A stretch of 64,000 nt of DNA. It comes from an uncultured Granulosicoccus sp. (GTDB lineage Bacteria; Pseudomonadota; Gammaproteobacteria; Granulosicoccales; Granulosicoccaceae). Position numbers and translations under genes: made by a program. Location: the NCBI GenBank assembly GCA_947492525.1, contig CANLNQ010000002.1, positions 124,001 to 188,000 on the forward strand. Direction: 5' to 3'. Below are positions 49,280 to 57,575 of the stretch, piece by piece (positions within the stretch are counted from its first letter, which is position 1; every line of letters starts with the position of its first letter). Under the pieces are notes generated by a model. It was not told the DNA's origin. It made no database searches and saw only the letters and a list, made by a program, of their open reading frames with translations.

Positions 49280-50497
49280 CTAGAACGCATCACCCATCTT
49301 GAATATCGGCAGATACATGCCAACCACCAGACCACCAATGACGACACCGAGAAAGGCCATGATCATCGGCTCCATCAGGGAGGTCATTGCATCGACCGCA
49401 TTGTCCACTTCTTCCTCGTAGTAGTCTGCTACCTTGGCCAGCATGTCATCGATGGAACCCGATTCCTCACCAATGGCAATCATCTGTACCACCATGTTGG
49501 AGAAAAGGCCGGAGCTCTCGATGGAGGCTGTCAGTCGTTGACCCGTGGCGGCCTCATCCTTCATCTTGTAGATGGCCTTTTCGAATACCGAGTTGCCGGC
49601 AACGCCAGCGACTGACTCCATGGCCTCGACCAGCGGAACACCGGCCTTTGACATGGTTGCCAGGGTTCGGGCAAAGCGGGCCGTGGCAGCCTTGACCACG
49701 ATGTCGCCGAATACCGGTGCCTTCAGGGCAATCCTGTCGAGAAGTTCGGCAAAGGGTTTGGAGCGCTTCTTGGCCTGCATGAAAACCCAGACAGTCAGGC
49801 CCACGCCACCGAACATGACATACCACCACTTCTGCATGAACTCGGACGCAGTAACGATCATCCGGGTGAAGGCGGGCAGGTCACCACCCATACCCGAGAA
49901 GAGGGCTTCGAACTGAGGCACCACGAACACCAGCAGGATCGCCGTCACGATAAAGGCAACGATCAGAACCGCCACCGGATAGAACAGTGCTTTCTTGATC
50001 TTCTTCTTGAGTGATTCGGACTTTTCCTTGTAGGTGGCAATCTCCCCCAGTAGTGTCTCCAGGGTACCGGACTGCTCACCCGCCTCGGTCAGGCTGCAGA
50101 ACAGCTCGTCGAACTGGTCGGGGTATTTGCGAAGCGCGTTGGTCAGGTTGCTGCCTGATTCAACCTCCGACTTGATACCGTTGACCATTTCACGCATGGA
50201 CTTGTTCTCCATGCCATTGGCGACGATCTCGAAGGATTGGACCATGGGTACGCCGGCACCCATCATGGTCGTGAGCTGGCGTGCGAAGAGGGCAATGTCA
50301 CCGGCTTCGATCTTCTGCTTGCCACCGAATTCCTTGCGCTTCTTCCTGATCTTCGAAGGAATGATGCCCTGGCGGCGTAGCTTGGCCTTCACCAGATCTG
50401 CGCTGGGGCTGGAGATCAGTCCCTTCTGCTTGTGGCCCGTCTTGTTCTTGCCTTCCCACTCGAAGAGTATCGGGGCCTTTGCTGCTGACTTTGCCAT
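49280..50497 (-). CDS. pilC: Type IV pilus platform protein PilC
   Basis: Inner-membrane platform (GspF fold) on which the pilus motor acts. 405 residues; two GspF repeats with FARQLTTMMGAGVPMVQSFE and FARTLATMSKAGVPLVEAME, each followed by a membrane helix, and a C-terminal helix with PMIMAFLGVVIGGLVVGMYL. Between pilB and pilD, same strand, three bases after pilB. Confidence 0.97.
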   Translation of the reverse strand: MAKSAAKAPILFEWEGKNKTGHKQKGLISSPSADLVKAKLRRQGIIPSKIRKKRKEFGGKQKIEAGDIALFARQLTTMMGAGVPMVQSFEIVANGMENKSMREMVNGIKSEVESGSNLTNALRKYPDQFDELFCSLTEAGEQSGTLETLLGEIATYKEKSESLKKKIKKALFYPVAVLIVAFIVTAILLVFVVPQFEALFSGMGGDLPAFTRMIVTASEFMQKWWYVMFGGVGLTVWVFMQAKKRSKPFAELLDRIALKAPVFGDIVVKAATARFARTLATMSKAGVPLVEAMESVAGVAGNSVFEKAIYKMKDEAATGQRLTASIESSGLFSNMVVQMIAIGEESGSIDDMLAKVADYYEEEVDNAVDAMTSLMEPMIMAFLGVVIGGLVVGMYLPIFKMGDAF

Positions 50498-50500
50498 GAT

Positions 50501-52195
50501 CTAGTCCTTGGTCACTCGGTTGGCTTCTTCAAGCCCCATGACACCCTGAGCCACTTTCAGAAGTGCAGATTCACGCAAGTCGGGAATGTTCTCCCGTTTT
50601 GCCTGTTCGGCGATTTCGATGGCATTGCCACCGGCCATGATGATCTTGCCGATATCCTCACTGATCTTCATGACTTGGTAGATGCCCACACGGCCCTTGT
50701 AGCCGTTGTTGCATTTCTTGCATCCCACCGGCTTGTAGAGCTCCATGCCTTCCAGCTGGTCTTCCGAGAAACCTTCCGCCAGCAGCACTTCGCGCGGCAG
50801 TTCATCAGGCACCTTGCATGATTCACAGAGTCGTCTGCCGAGGCGCTGGGCGATGATGAGTGATACCGCAGTTGCAATATTGAAAGGCGGTACACCCATG
50901 TTGATCAGTCGCGACAGGGTCTGTGGTGCATCGTTGGTATGCAGGGTCGAGAGTACCAGGTGACCGGTTTGAGCAGCCTTGACGGCGATGCTGGCGGTTT
51001 CCAGGTCACGAATCTCACCCACCATGATCACGTCCGGATCCTGCCGCAGAAAGGATTTCAGGGCTTCCGCGAACGTCAGCCCGGCCTTGGGGTTGACGTT
51101 TACCTGATTGATGCCGGCCAGATTGATTTCAGCCGGATCCTCTGCCGTGGAGATGTTGGTGCCGGGTTCATTGAGAATGTTCAAGCCGGTATACAGGGAT
51201 ACCGTCTTGCCGCTACCGGTCGGACCGGTGACCAGAATCATGCCATAGGGATTGGCCAGAGCTTCCATGTAGAGTCGTTTCTGCTCGGGCTCGTAACCCA
51301 GCGCATCGATACCCAGCTGGGCACTGCTCGGGTCGAGTATCCGCAGTACGGTCTTCTCGCCAAACAGGGTGGGGCAGGTGTTGACACGAAAATCGATGGC
51401 CTTGGTCTTGGAGATCTTCAGCTTGATACGCCCATCCTGGGGGACGCGGCGTTCCGAGATGTCCATGCGCGACATGACCTTGATACGGGCCGTGAGGCGT
51501 CCGGCCATGGCCAGCGGCGGATGAACGACTTCCTCCAGCACCCCATCCACACGAAAGCGGATGCGGAAGATCTTCTCGTAGGGTTCTATGTGTATATCGG
51601 AAGCACCCCGTTTGATGGCATCGAGCAGCACCTTGTTGACGAAGCGCACAACCGGTGTCTCATCCACACCCGAGACCTCGGCTTCCAGATCCTTGTCGTC
51701 GCTGTTGTCCACTTCCAGATCGAAGCTGTCGTCCAGGCCGTCATCCAGCGTGGAGTTCTGCTCCATGGCACGCGCGCGCAGCTCGGCCAGGGCCGCCTCA
51801 TCGACGATGATGGCCTCGACGCTCAGTCCGGATGAGAACTTGTATTTCTCGAGCGGCTCGTTGTTGGTCGGATCGGATATGGCAATGAACAGGCGAGAAC
51901 CCCGCTTGGCAATCGGCACGGCATTCTGCGAGTTGATCAGATCCTCGTTGACATACTCGGTGGGTATGCTCTCAGGTGAGAGTGTGCTGAGGTCGAACAG
52001 GGGAAGTCCGAAGTCCCCGGCAATGTAGTTCGCGATGGCGCGCGAGTCCACATCGCCACTCTCTACCAATGTTGTCAGGAATGCCTTCTTGCCTTCCTTG
52101 CTTTTCTCGAGAGCCTGGAGAGCGGTTTCCTCACTCGCCAGATTCTGGCCGACAAGCTGTCTGGCGATGCCGTTCAACGTGCTGTTGGGTGTCAT
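50501..52195 (-). CDS. pilB: Type IV pilus assembly ATPase PilB
   Basis: Hexameric ATPase powering pilus extension. 564 residues: N-terminal MshEN-type domain (~1-150), then the ATPase core with Walker A VTGPTGSGKTVSLYTGLNIL, the Asp-box (STAEDPAEINLAGINQVNVN), Walker B region IMVGEIRDLETASIAVKAAQ and the His-box TGHLVLSTLHTNDAPQTL. The zinc-binding cysteines CESC and CKKCNNGYKGRVGIYQ are intact. AGGA lies eight bases before the ATG. Confidence 0.97.
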   Translation of the reverse strand: MTPNSTLNGIARQLVGQNLASEETALQALEKSKEGKKAFLTTLVESGDVDSRAIANYIAGDFGLPLFDLSTLSPESIPTEYVNEDLINSQNAVPIAKRGSRLFIAISDPTNNEPLEKYKFSSGLSVEAIIVDEAALAELRARAMEQNSTLDDGLDDSFDLEVDNSDDKDLEAEVSGVDETPVVRFVNKVLLDAIKRGASDIHIEPYEKIFRIRFRVDGVLEEVVHPPLAMAGRLTARIKVMSRMDISERRVPQDGRIKLKISKTKAIDFRVNTCPTLFGEKTVLRILDPSSAQLGIDALGYEPEQKRLYMEALANPYGMILVTGPTGSGKTVSLYTGLNILNEPGTNISTAEDPAEINLAGINQVNVNPKAGLTFAEALKSFLRQDPDVIMVGEIRDLETASIAVKAAQTGHLVLSTLHTNDAPQTLSRLINMGVPPFNIATAVSLIIAQRLGRRLCESCKVPDELPREVLLAEGFSEDQLEGMELYKPVGCKKCNNGYKGRVGIYQVMKISEDIGKIIMAGGNAIEIAEQAKRENIPDLRESALLKVAQGVMGLEEANRVTKD

Positions 52196-52497
52196 TGAGA
52201 TGTCCTGGGTTCTATCACGTCGCCGTGTCGAGATAACGTGTTGCTACACTCGTGAATCGGCCATTGCGCATGTTGCTTTAGCGCGTACGGTGGCTACTGA
52301 TGGCCAATCGGTGTAAATCGGGAACCGGTGCAAGAGCGGCGGCAAGCTGACAGGGTTGAATTCCGATTTACCGAACCAGCAAGGGGTCAGGCACCCGAGG
52401 GCATCAGAATGTCATGCCCAAAAAAAAAGGGCGATCGTCAACCGATCGCCCTTCGAACCGTACTGCGTTCGTGCTGTTCAGAGTATTACTTCAACTC
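52196..52497. other. Intergenic region between pilA and pilB
   Basis: About 300 bases, all flanking genes on the minus strand. It holds the pilA terminator (52420-52451) and an inverted repeat GTAAATCGG (52313-52321) / CCGATTTAC (52363-52371). Because pilA is terminated, pilBCD should have a promoter here; I see no convincing one. Confidence 0.55.
52420..52451 (-). terminator. Strong intrinsic terminator of pilA
   Basis: Perfect nine-base stem GGGCGATCG (52429-52437) / CGATCGCCC (52443-52451) with a five-base loop, next to nine A residues (52420-52428) that read as T9 on the minus strand, the pilA direction. Confidence 0.95.
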
Positions 52498-52944
52498 TTA
52501 GTTTGCCTGGCACAGACCACCGGTCAGGCAGGTAGAAGCTGGGTTGGTCGCCCATGTGACACGGCCGTTGGCGTATGTACCATCGACGATGTAGTCTTCA
52601 CCGGCCAGACCACCAACGGCAGTTGCAGTCGCTGTGATTTGAGCAGAGTCGGCCGCAGGAGCTGCGATGGCAACAGAGGCCAGCTTGGTGGTCGCTGCAG
52701 GTGCTGCAGGGATACCGTTGGCAGCCTGAGTGGTGCAAGAACCGTCAGCAGGAATGCCACCAACCGTCTGAGCGCAGATCTCGATGGCTGACTTGAAGTT
52801 CGAGGTCGCCAGAACAACTTCACTGAACTTGGCACGAGCTGTGTAGCTCTGGTACTGAGGTACAGCTACAGCCGCCAGAATACCGATGATCGCGATAACG
52901 ATCATGAGTTCGATCAGTGTAAAACCTTTTTGTGTCTTAACCAT
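52498..52944 (-). CDS. pilA: Major type IV pilin PilA
   Basis: Prepilin of 148 residues. Leader MVKTQKG is followed by [20 protein letters not shown], with Glu5 of the mature chain. Mature pilin ~141 residues; four cysteines give two possible disulfide loops, [14 protein letters not shown] and CLTGGLC near the C-terminus, the second being a very short D-loop. It is separately transcribed: sigma54-type promoter upstream and strong terminator downstream. Confidence 0.97.
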   Translation of the reverse strand: MVKTQKGFTLIELMIVIAIIGILAAVAVPQYQSYTARAKFSEVVLATSNFKSAIEICAQTVGGIPADGSCTTQAANGIPAAPAATTKLASVAIAAPAADSAQITATATAVGGLAGEDYIVDGTYANGRVTWATNPASTCLTGGLCQAN

Positions 52945-53037
52945 TTTAGGGTCTATCTCCAGAGATTTTGATTTTGATAGGCTGGTGTCAAGCCGAACCT
53001 ACGAACGATGTATCGTCCTTGAGGACAAATGGTTAAG

Positions 53038-53053
53038 TGCAGGGGCTGTGCCA
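53038..53053 (-). promoter_or_regulatory. Sigma54-type (-24/-12) promoter of pilA
   Basis: Minus strand reads TGGCACAGCCCCTGCA, against consensus TGGCACG-N4-TTGCA: the GG at -24 and GC at -12 are intact with correct spacing, two mismatches elsewhere. Start expected near 53027, leader ~83 bases. pilSR immediately upstream supports RpoN/PilR control, as known for pilA in Pseudomonas. Confidence 0.75.
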
Positions 53054-53151
53054 TTTGGCGAATAACAGTTGCTTTGCTGATAACTTTCGATTAAACAATC
53101 ACTTGCAAGTAACATGAAGTGGGTCAGGGTTGAACTGTTTGGCATTCTCAA

Positions 53152-53199
53152 GTGACAATCCTGTCAACAGGTGACACTCGCTGTGTTACATCTGTGACA
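53152..53199 (-). promoter_or_regulatory. Candidate PilR upstream activating sites
   Basis: Three GTGACA motifs on the plus strand (53152, 53171, 53194), i.e. TGTCAC on the minus strand, spaced 19 and 23 bases, plus CTGTCA at 53161. They lie about 100-160 bases upstream of the sigma54-type promoter, a usual place for enhancer-binding proteins. PilR in Pseudomonas is known to recognise TGTC-containing repeats; matching here is inference. Confidence 0.5.
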
Positions 53200-53256
53200 A
53201 TTTCCCTAAAGTTTGAGCGCTCGACGCTGACAGGCCAGGTGCAGGACGGGATTATC

Positions 53257-53364
53257 GGCTTCGGCTTCGGCTTCGGCTTCGGCTTCGGCTTCGGCTACGG
53301 CTACGGCTACGGCTACGGCTACGGCTACGGCTACGGCTACGGCTTCGGCTACGGCTTCGGCTAC
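53257..53364. repeat. Eighteen-unit hexamer array GGCTTC / GGCTAC
   Basis: Six GGCTTC, eight GGCTAC, then GGCTTC and GGCTAC alternating twice, 108 bases in all, followed by GACTTC. It lies 34 bases from the pilR stop and 57 bases beyond the GTGACA motifs. The block structure of TTC and TAC units suggests expansion by slippage. Confidence 0.95.
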
Positions 53365-53398
53365 GACTTCAGCTCAAGACTCAAGGCGAGGCACCGCC

Positions 53399-54862
53399 TC
53401 AGCTCGCAGTGCCCGTGCCGGTATCGTCGGAATCAATACCGTATTGCTTGATCCGGTAGCGCAGCTGGCGATAGGTCATGCCCAGCTCACGGGCGGCCGC
53501 CTTGCGATTCCAGCGGGTGCTCTCCAGCATCTGCAGAATCGCCTGCCGCTCGTCCAGCTCACCGGATGTGCTGCCCCCTTGTGCCAGGTTCAGTGCTGAT
53601 TCACGGCGTCCGTGAGGATGACCTGCGATCTCGATCCCGAGGTCGGGCGCATCGATCAGACCATCGTCGCTCAAGGCAACGGCGCGTTCGAGAATGTTTT
53701 CCAGTTCCCGTACATTGCCCGGAAAGGCGTAGGCGCTGAGCAGATCCTCGGCATTGTGCGTAAGCCTGGCGGGTGAATTCTGCGCAGCGGACCGTGCTAT
53801 GGAGCGGAGTACATGTCGCGCAATGTCCACGACATCGTCAGGGCGTTTCCGGAGGCTGGGTGATTCTATGCAGATGACGTTCAGTCGGTAATACAAGTCG
53901 TGACGGAATCTGCCTTGCTCGACTTCCAGCGCAAGATCCTTGTGACTGGCACTGAGAATGCGCACGTCCACATTGATCTCCTCGGAGCTACCCACCGGGC
54001 GAATGCTCCGCTCCTGAATCGCACGCAGCAGTTTTACCTGCATGTGCAAGGGGAGTTCAGCCACCTCATCGAGAAACAGGGTGCCGCCCTCGGCGCGCCT
54101 GAAAAGACCATCATGATCGGTATTGGCACCGGTGAAGCTGCCCTTGCGATGGCCGAACAATTCGCTTTCCATCAGCTCGGACGGGATCGCACCACAGTTG
54201 ATGGCAATGAAGGGCGACTCGGCGCGAGGTCCGTTCTCGTGCACCAGGCGGGCAATCAGCTCCTTGCCGGTACCCGACTCCCCGGTGATCCACACAGGGG
54301 CATTGGTCCGGGCCACCTTGCCGATCAGTTTGCGCAGGGCCTGCATCGGTTCTGATTGACCGATCAGGCGATCGTGGCCAATCTGGCGGTCGGTGACCGG
54401 CTCGGTAACGGCCGACAATCGGGGGGCAGGGGGGATATCCGTCGCGACAGCTTCCGCCGCTTCGGGGGAAGGCTCGGCAACTTGCACAGGTTGTGAATCG
54501 GCCAGCTTCAAGGCCTGGGTCACCAGGTTTCTCAGCAGGTTGATGTCCACCGGTTTCGAGACGAAATCGAAGGCGCCATTCTTCATGGCTTCAACCGCCG
54601 CATTCATGTTGCCGTGGGCGGTTATCAGTGCCACCGGCAAATGGGGTTGGATCTCATGGATGCGTGGCACGAATTCCACACCATTACCATCCGGCAGTTT
54701 CATGTCGGTCAGACAGACATCGAAGCGATAGGCGTGCAGGAGGTTCTCGGCTTCCTCCAGGTTGCCCGCCGTGTGCGTATCCAGACCAATGCGATCCAGA
54801 GACAGGGCAATCAGTGCCCGGATATCGGCTTCGTCGTCGATGATCAGTGCGGTGTGCTTCAT
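53399..54862 (-). CDS. pilR: Sigma54-dependent response regulator PilR
   Basis: Activator of pilA transcription. 487 residues: receiver domain (IIDDEADIRALIALS; acceptor Asp in CLTDMKLPDGNG; conserved Lys in SKPVDI), AAA+ domain with Walker A ITGESGTGKELIARLVHENG and the sigma54-contact loop as GSFTGA rather than GAFTGA, and a C-terminal Fis-type helix-turn-helix RKAAARELGMTYRQLRYRIK. Start set at ATG 54862, two bases after the pilS stop. Confidence 0.96.
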   Translation of the reverse strand: MKHTALIIDDEADIRALIALSLDRIGLDTHTAGNLEEAENLLHAYRFDVCLTDMKLPDGNGVEFVPRIHEIQPHLPVALITAHGNMNAAVEAMKNGAFDFVSKPVDINLLRNLVTQALKLADSQPVQVAEPSPEAAEAVATDIPPAPRLSAVTEPVTDRQIGHDRLIGQSEPMQALRKLIGKVARTNAPVWITGESGTGKELIARLVHENGPRAESPFIAINCGAIPSELMESELFGHRKGSFTGANTDHDGLFRRAEGGTLFLDEVAELPLHMQVKLLRAIQERSIRPVGSSEEINVDVRILSASHKDLALEVEQGRFRHDLYYRLNVICIESPSLRKRPDDVVDIARHVLRSIARSAAQNSPARLTHNAEDLLSAYAFPGNVRELENILERAVALSDDGLIDAPDLGIEIAGHPHGRRESALNLAQGGSTSGELDERQAILQMLESTRWNRKAAARELGMTYRQLRYRIKQYGIDSDDTGTGTAS

Positions 54863-54864
54863 GA

Positions 54865-56535
54865 TCAGGCTGCCATGTCCTGTACTGCCGATAGTGTGAT
54901 GCGAAAATGGGCGCCGCTGTCCCGGGGCACACTTTCGATACTGGCCTTGTTGATCTCGCAAAGCTCGCGAATGATGAACAGTCCCAGACCGGTTCCGGCA
55001 TGGTGAGTGGAGTAGAAGGGTTCGAACAGGTTTTCCCGGTCCATGTCGGAAATGCCGCGACCGTTGTCCGACACATCGATAATCGTCGTACCTCTGTCGG
55101 ATTGCCAGCAGCTGATCTCGATATTGATGGCGGCGGAATCGTTGTGCAGATGTGCGTTGGTACACAGATTCCACAACACCTGATCCAGATGACCGGGGTC
55201 CACCAGCGCGCGGCAGGGCTCGGTCACCACGCTCAGCTGCTCGTCCGTCAACTCGTTTTCCGTGATGAATCGCTGGGCGAAATCCCTGACCTGCTCATCC
55301 ACGCTGACTTCGCTGCTGCGTACTTGCTGACGATTGGACAGTTGCAGCACATCCTCGATGATGCGGTTGATGCGCAAGGTATGTCGCTTGGCGATCTGCA
55401 ACAGGTCGGCGTCATTGGCCGCCAGCTGCGGTGATTCCTCGATCAGTTGCACGGCGTGCGAGATCGCCCCCAGCGGATTTCTGATCTCGTGGGCAATGCT
55501 GGCGGACATGCGCCCCAGGGAGGCCAGTTTCAATTGCTGGAACTGTTGCCGGATATGGGTGTGGTCATCGAGCTTGATGAGAACGCCACCGCGCGAGAGC
55601 GGGATGAATTTGGGCAACAGGGATTGGCCGGTGCTGGCGATGTCGAAAGGGCGCGTCTCGTGGGTAGGGGAGCGCTCTGACGCCTGCAGGCTGTCCATCA
55701 GCTCGGCGCATAATTGTCGTAGATGAACAGGCATGGGCGTGAATTCTGCGGCCAGGAAACTGCGCGCCGTGTCGTTGATCAGTTGCACCCGGCCCGAAGG
55801 GTCTATGACCACCACACCGGAATCCAGTTCGCGAATGATTTCCTCATTGAGCTGAGCGATTTCCTCGACATCCAGCGCGACCCGTGAATGCGAGGATATG
55901 ACCAGCTGCCGATTCATGGCCTTTCTGACAGGTACCGTCATGACCCAGGCGATTGCGAACAGCAGGGAGCCCAGCACGGCGGTTGCCTCGAAGTTGGCGG
56001 CATGGTTGCCGATCAGCACGTTCGAGAGCAGTTCCTCAACGATCAGCACGATACTGCCGATGGCGGCAAACAGCAGAGCGTGGCGCGCGGTCGAGACCTG
56101 GCTGAACAGGGCCAGATTGATCAGCAGCAGAGGCCCCAGGCCGCTCTGGATACCTCCGCTGGCGTACATCAGCACGCAAACGAGCAGGATATCCATGTAA
56201 TTCTGCAGGAAGAACTGCGTCTCGACCGCGGGTCGCCGCAGGCGGATCAGCAGGGCAAAGCCCAGCGTCGTGACCAGATAGCCCAGATGGGCGACCTCGA
56301 ACAGGGGGCCATTACGCGTGCCGAGCGTGAGCTGATCCTCTGACAGGTAGTAGACACCGCCCGAAGCCAGTATCAGCAGGAAGCGATACTGATTGAAGAG
56401 GTTGAGCACCTGCCAGTCAGGCACGTGCACGGATGCCTTGGCCAGCCGATAGCCTTCCGCCGACGGATGGGCATTCACTATGAGGGATTCTGTTGTTTCA
56501 TGCTGGGTGCGTAAAACGCAAATTCCAGACCACAC
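54865..56535 (-). CDS. pilS: Sensor histidine kinase PilS
   Basis: Partner kinase of PilR. About 556 residues: N-terminal region with about six membrane helices (~50-210), a PAS-like domain (ELDSGVVVIDPSGRVQLIND), a HisKA domain with SASIAHEIRNPLGAISHAVQ, and an ATPase domain with NLCTNAHLHN, DNGRGISDMDRENLFEPFYS and GTGLGLFIIRELCE. The GTG start at 56535 and the in-frame GTG at 56478 both lack a good ribosome site, so up to 19 residues are uncertain. Confidence 0.94.
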   Translation of the reverse strand: MWSGICVLRTQHETTESLIVNAHPSAEGYRLAKASVHVPDWQVLNLFNQYRFLLILASGGVYYLSEDQLTLGTRNGPLFEVAHLGYLVTTLGFALLIRLRRPAVETQFFLQNYMDILLVCVLMYASGGIQSGLGPLLLINLALFSQVSTARHALLFAAIGSIVLIVEELLSNVLIGNHAANFEATAVLGSLLFAIAWVMTVPVRKAMNRQLVISSHSRVALDVEEIAQLNEEIIRELDSGVVVIDPSGRVQLINDTARSFLAAEFTPMPVHLRQLCAELMDSLQASERSPTHETRPFDIASTGQSLLPKFIPLSRGGVLIKLDDHTHIRQQFQQLKLASLGRMSASIAHEIRNPLGAISHAVQLIEESPQLAANDADLLQIAKRHTLRINRIIEDVLQLSNRQQVRSSEVSVDEQVRDFAQRFITENELTDEQLSVVTEPCRALVDPGHLDQVLWNLCTNAHLHNDSAAINIEISCWQSDRGTTIIDVSDNGRGISDMDRENLFEPFYSTHHAGTGLGLFIIRELCEINKASIESVPRDSGAHFRITLSAVQDMAA

Positions 56536-56675
56536 GGATTGCCCGGTGATGAACCCGAGTGTAGGGTTGTCGACCCGTCAGTCACACACGCCGGTGTGAT
56601 GCCGGAGTGTTACGGTAAGTCACAGGCGGAGCTGGACAGCCCTGCCTGCCGTCCGGGAGAGGAAGCGTCAGACTA

Positions 56676-57452
56676 TCAACCCTTTCGCAATGCCGGGTGT
56701 TCCGGTGCGGTGGCAGCCAGCACTCTGAGTGTGTCCTGCTGCAGATCGGTCTGTCCCATGGCCTCATAGGCACTGGCCATCAGCGCCAGCGCATTGGGCA
56801 CATGGCGGGAACCGTCGAAGTGTTCCAGCAGATAACTGACGCGATTGACGACCGCTACCATGGCGCCCCGCTCGTAGTAGAACTGCGCGGTAGTGAGCTC
56901 GTGGCGGGCCATCTCGTCTCTGAGGTAGGCCATGCGGGCCAGCGCGTCCTTGGCATAGCTGCTCTCGGGAAAGCGCCGGACCAGGGTGTCGAAATCGGCA
57001 AAGGCCGAGCGCAGCCACTGCTGGTTGACCTTTGACATGTCTCTGGGGAAGATGCGCTCCATGGTGGAGCCGCCTCGTGAAAAGTGGCTGACGCCCTTGA
57101 TGTAGTAGGCGTAGTCGATATTCTCGTTGCGTGGGTAGAGCTTGATGAAACGGTCGGCTGCGTTGATCGCGTTGTCGAATTCATCCTGCTTCAGATAGGC
57201 ATAGGCGATATCCAGCTGCGCCTGCTGCGTGTAGCTGCCGAAGGGGTAGCGGGCGCCGAGCATCTCGAAGGTACTGATGGCCGTCAGAAAGTCGCCCTGA
57301 TTGAGCGAACGCTTGGCCACACGGTACAGCTCTTCCGCGCTTCCCGACTGGGCCGCAGGGTTCGATTGGCTGGCACAGCCGCTCAGAAGGGTGCCGGAAA
57401 GGCACAATCCGAGTACGGCGAGCGCGGCGAAGCGTGAGAACTTGAGTATCAT
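56676..57452 (-). CDS. bamD: Outer-membrane assembly lipoprotein BamD
   Basis: TPR lipoprotein of the BAM complex. 258 residues; lipobox TLLSGC, Cys26, then five TPR-like repeats beginning AEELYRVAKRSLNQGDFLTA, with FEMLGARYPFGSYTQQAQLD and the conserved DYAYYIKGVSHFSRG region. No ribosome site precedes the ATG; a TATACT -10-like hexamer (57464-57459 on the minus strand) lies only six bases upstream. Divergent from rluD, the usual arrangement. Confidence 0.95.
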   Translation of the reverse strand: MILKFSRFAALAVLGLCLSGTLLSGCASQSNPAAQSGSAEELYRVAKRSLNQGDFLTAISTFEMLGARYPFGSYTQQAQLDIAYAYLKQDEFDNAINAADRFIKLYPRNENIDYAYYIKGVSHFSRGGSTMERIFPRDMSKVNQQWLRSAFADFDTLVRRFPESSYAKDALARMAYLRDEMARHELTTAQFYYERGAMVAVVNRVSYLLEHFDGSRHVPNALALMASAYEAMGQTDLQQDTLRVLAATAPEHPALRKG

Positions 57453-57575
57453 CGGTAAAGTATAGCGTAGCTGCAGCCGGGCGGATTTGCACTTTGTGTA
57501 CCTTCACGGTGACAAAGGTTCCCCGTTGACAGCCAATGATAGTGCCCGTGTGCGCCCAGTTTCAGGAGAATTCAC

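Larger units (their letters stand above)
52945..53398. other. Regulatory region between pilR and pilA
   Basis: About 450 bases with no credible gene. It holds, in order toward pilR: the leader of pilA (~80 bases), the sigma54-type promoter, GTGACA motifs at 53152-53199, and an 18-unit hexamer array (53257-53364). Confidence 0.7.

Noticed and set aside
53152-53451. Plus-strand frame encoding Gly-Phe/Gly-Tyr repeats (99 residues)
   Set aside because: It is the translation of the GGCTWC hexamer array, has no ribosome site, and its end overlaps pilR antisense.
57526-57531. Perfect TTGACA upstream of rluD as a promoter -35
   Set aside because: No acceptable -10 lies 15-19 bases downstream.
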